Assembly (NCBI RefSeq): GCF_910592395.1
Contig: NC_088325.1
Location: 12,526,109 to 12,590,108 of the forward strand
Source of the DNA: Lineus longissimus
Taxonomy: Eukaryota; Nemertea; Pilidiophora; Heteronemertea; Lineidae
DNA length: 64,000 nucleotides
Direction of reading: 5' to 3'
The position numbers and the translations under genes are program-made. This document shows positions 62,608-64,000 of this stretch, piece by piece (position 1 is the stretch's first letter; the number at the start of each line of letters is the position of its first letter). The notes under the pieces are model-generated. The model saw only the letters and a program-made list of their open reading frames with translations. It had not been told where the DNA came from and ran no database searches.

Positions 62608-63043
62608 TCATTAGGGAGTTTTTTGTATTCATGCGCGGCCAACCGCTAACCGTAGTTCTTAAAAACATCATTGATTTATTGGTCCTCACAGTATGCCAGT
62701 GTTGATTTAGCAGTTGTTTTGGCGAAACATGTTATTTAAAGTTTCTGAAACCAGGATTGCTACTGAATAGACGGATAACAAGAAACTACGCCTTTTACTG
62801 TTGTTGCCGACGTATGTGTACACTGAACTTGGGCCCGTGTTGAAATGCCGTCCAGTGCCAGTTGGTGCATTTTTCGCTGATTTGTGCAAAATTCAATATA
62901 TCTCAAAAGTTCCATAGTTGACCCACAATTTTTTTTTGATTTTTGTGTAGCGTAAGCGACTGTCTTTAATGGGAGAATGGTCACTGTAAGAATTATCCAG
63001 GAAGAAATGTATAATATTTGGGGTTTTCCGGTATTGTACGGCC
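62608..63043. repeat. Promoter-proximal repeat, copy 2 (upstream of LIPE)
   Basis: Matches 46481-46906 over ~430 bp in the same orientation. It begins 32 bp upstream of the LIPE start codon, so the LIPE 5' UTR and probably its transcription start fall inside the repeat. No coding frame. Confidence 0.92.
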
Positions 63044-63928
63044 AACGCCGGTGCACCGTGCAGGCGGTGGGAATGGGATGTTAACCTTACTTGAGCGAGA
63101 GCATGAAGTGAATGGCATTCTCTTAATTAACCTGCTTGGTCCAAGGCTTGGACAGGACAGATGACAACACAACATGTTGAAATCCCATGAAAATTTTCTT
63201 TTGAGAAATATTTCTCGGCCCGGCTTTACCATGGTGAAACTGAGACGCATTTTCCCTCCTACTTTGTCCATGTCAACAAATACACGTGTTTTAATCTAAT
63301 TTTATCACTCGGAATTCCATTGATGATGTCATAACATGATAATGATGTTCCCGAATCTATTTATAGATACGTAAACCCTCACCCGCCGCGTCACAGACAG
63401 CAATAGATTCATGCGAGAAACTTGCATAAATTAACAAGACCCCTTCGCTTAGTATTTCGAATTATGGTGAACTCGCAAAACAAGGTCAGCTGAGAAAATA
63501 ATAGGGTAAAAAGTCATGAATTTTGCGCAGTTATCGTCATCATTTCAACACAACATTTCCTTTTACTGTAAATAAAGATCACAATTAAGCAAATTAGTCT
63601 TAATTTAGCACTTTTCATTGTTTCTTTGTTGTGCATTTTGTTGTGAAAGTTCCCAGAAATTTCCGCATACACTAGCTAAGTACACATGATGAAGTACATG
63701 GCTTTGGATTCTGTTTGGGAAGGCATCTGACATGTCAAAATGGCTGCTCGTTTCCTGGCATGCCTGGATGGATGAGATGATCTGGTGTTTATTTTAGCTT
63801 GCAACACAGCTGTAGCGACCCGATAGATAGTTTTCTTGTTGACAGAGATAAAATACTCCATCGGTATGAGCTGAAAAAGATGCTGTTGCGGAGTCCCTGA
63901 AACTAATGTTTGTTGTTGTATTTTTTAG
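63044..63928. other. Intergenic region between LIPE and right-edge gene
   Basis: No gene recognised. Presumably holds promoter sequence for the divergent right-edge gene and a non-coding first exon ahead of the acceptor at 63928. Confidence 0.4.
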
Positions 63929-63974
63929 GTTCGGAGAGGTGGTGTTCAACGGCGTTGATTGATGTAGCAAGTCA

Positions 63975-64000
63975 ATGGCCGACTCCAGAGATGAGGCAAA
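63975..64000 (+). CDS. Start of an unidentified gene (runs off window)
   Basis: A strong acceptor (TTGTATTTTTTAG, AG at 63927-63928) is followed by 46 leader bases and then ATGGCCGAC in good context (A at -3). It opens MADSRDEAK before the window ends. An in-frame TGA at 63960-63962 lies between acceptor and ATG, supporting this start. An ATG at 63962 is followed at once by TAG. Nine codons are too few to name the product. The gene would be divergent to LIPE, like the other pairs in the window. Confidence 0.35.

Overview
This is a 64 kb piece of a metazoan nuclear genome. The four recognisable host genes are split by GT-AG introns, intergenic DNA is AT-rich, and much of the window is inverted-repeat elements, tRNA-derived SINE-like pieces, minisatellites and one large satellite. 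The proteins (UBA52, TOM40, ZPR1, hormone-sensitive lipase) are animal-like, and the repeat content looks like a marine invertebrate (lophotrochozoan or invertebrate deuterostome). I cannot place the species.

Layout. 1-4955: no gene; an interspersed repeat at the left edge and a ~350 bp inverted-repeat element. 4956-7510: a complete Tc1-type transposon with ~370 bp terminal inverted repeats, an intact 339-aa DD34E transposase, and a smaller inverted-repeat element nested inside it. 7511-31350: about 24 kb without a recognisable gene, holding six copies of a ~178 bp TA-flanked palindromic element, a TTAGGG-bearing inverted repeat, and eight unrelated, mostly decayed tandem-repeat arrays between 13.4 and 23.4 kb. 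31353-31419 (minus): a probable orphan signal-peptide exon, head to head with UBA52. 31942-34125 (plus): UBA52, complete. 34990-40193: a 5.2 kb satellite of ~68 bp units, including one inverted block; a decayed retroelement piece lies at its right edge. 42666-46185 (minus): TOMM40, complete in 7 coding exons. 48067-53832 (plus): ZPR1, complete in 9 coding exons, with a 22 bp minisatellite starting at its stop codon. 56097-62576 (minus): LIPE (hormone-sensitive lipase), 8 coding exons and 1208 codons, with a very enlarged regulatory module. 63975-64000 (plus): the likely first codons of another gene.

How it fits together. The host genes are housekeeping or metabolic: ubiquitin and ribosome supply, mitochondrial protein import, a zinc-finger protein linked to eEF1A and snRNP biology, and lipolysis. 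They do not form a pathway. They are arranged as divergent pairs (orphan exon/UBA52, TOMM40/ZPR1, LIPE/right-edge gene). The most unusual non-coding feature is a ~430 bp repeat lying in the same orientation just upstream of the start codons of both TOMM40 and LIPE.
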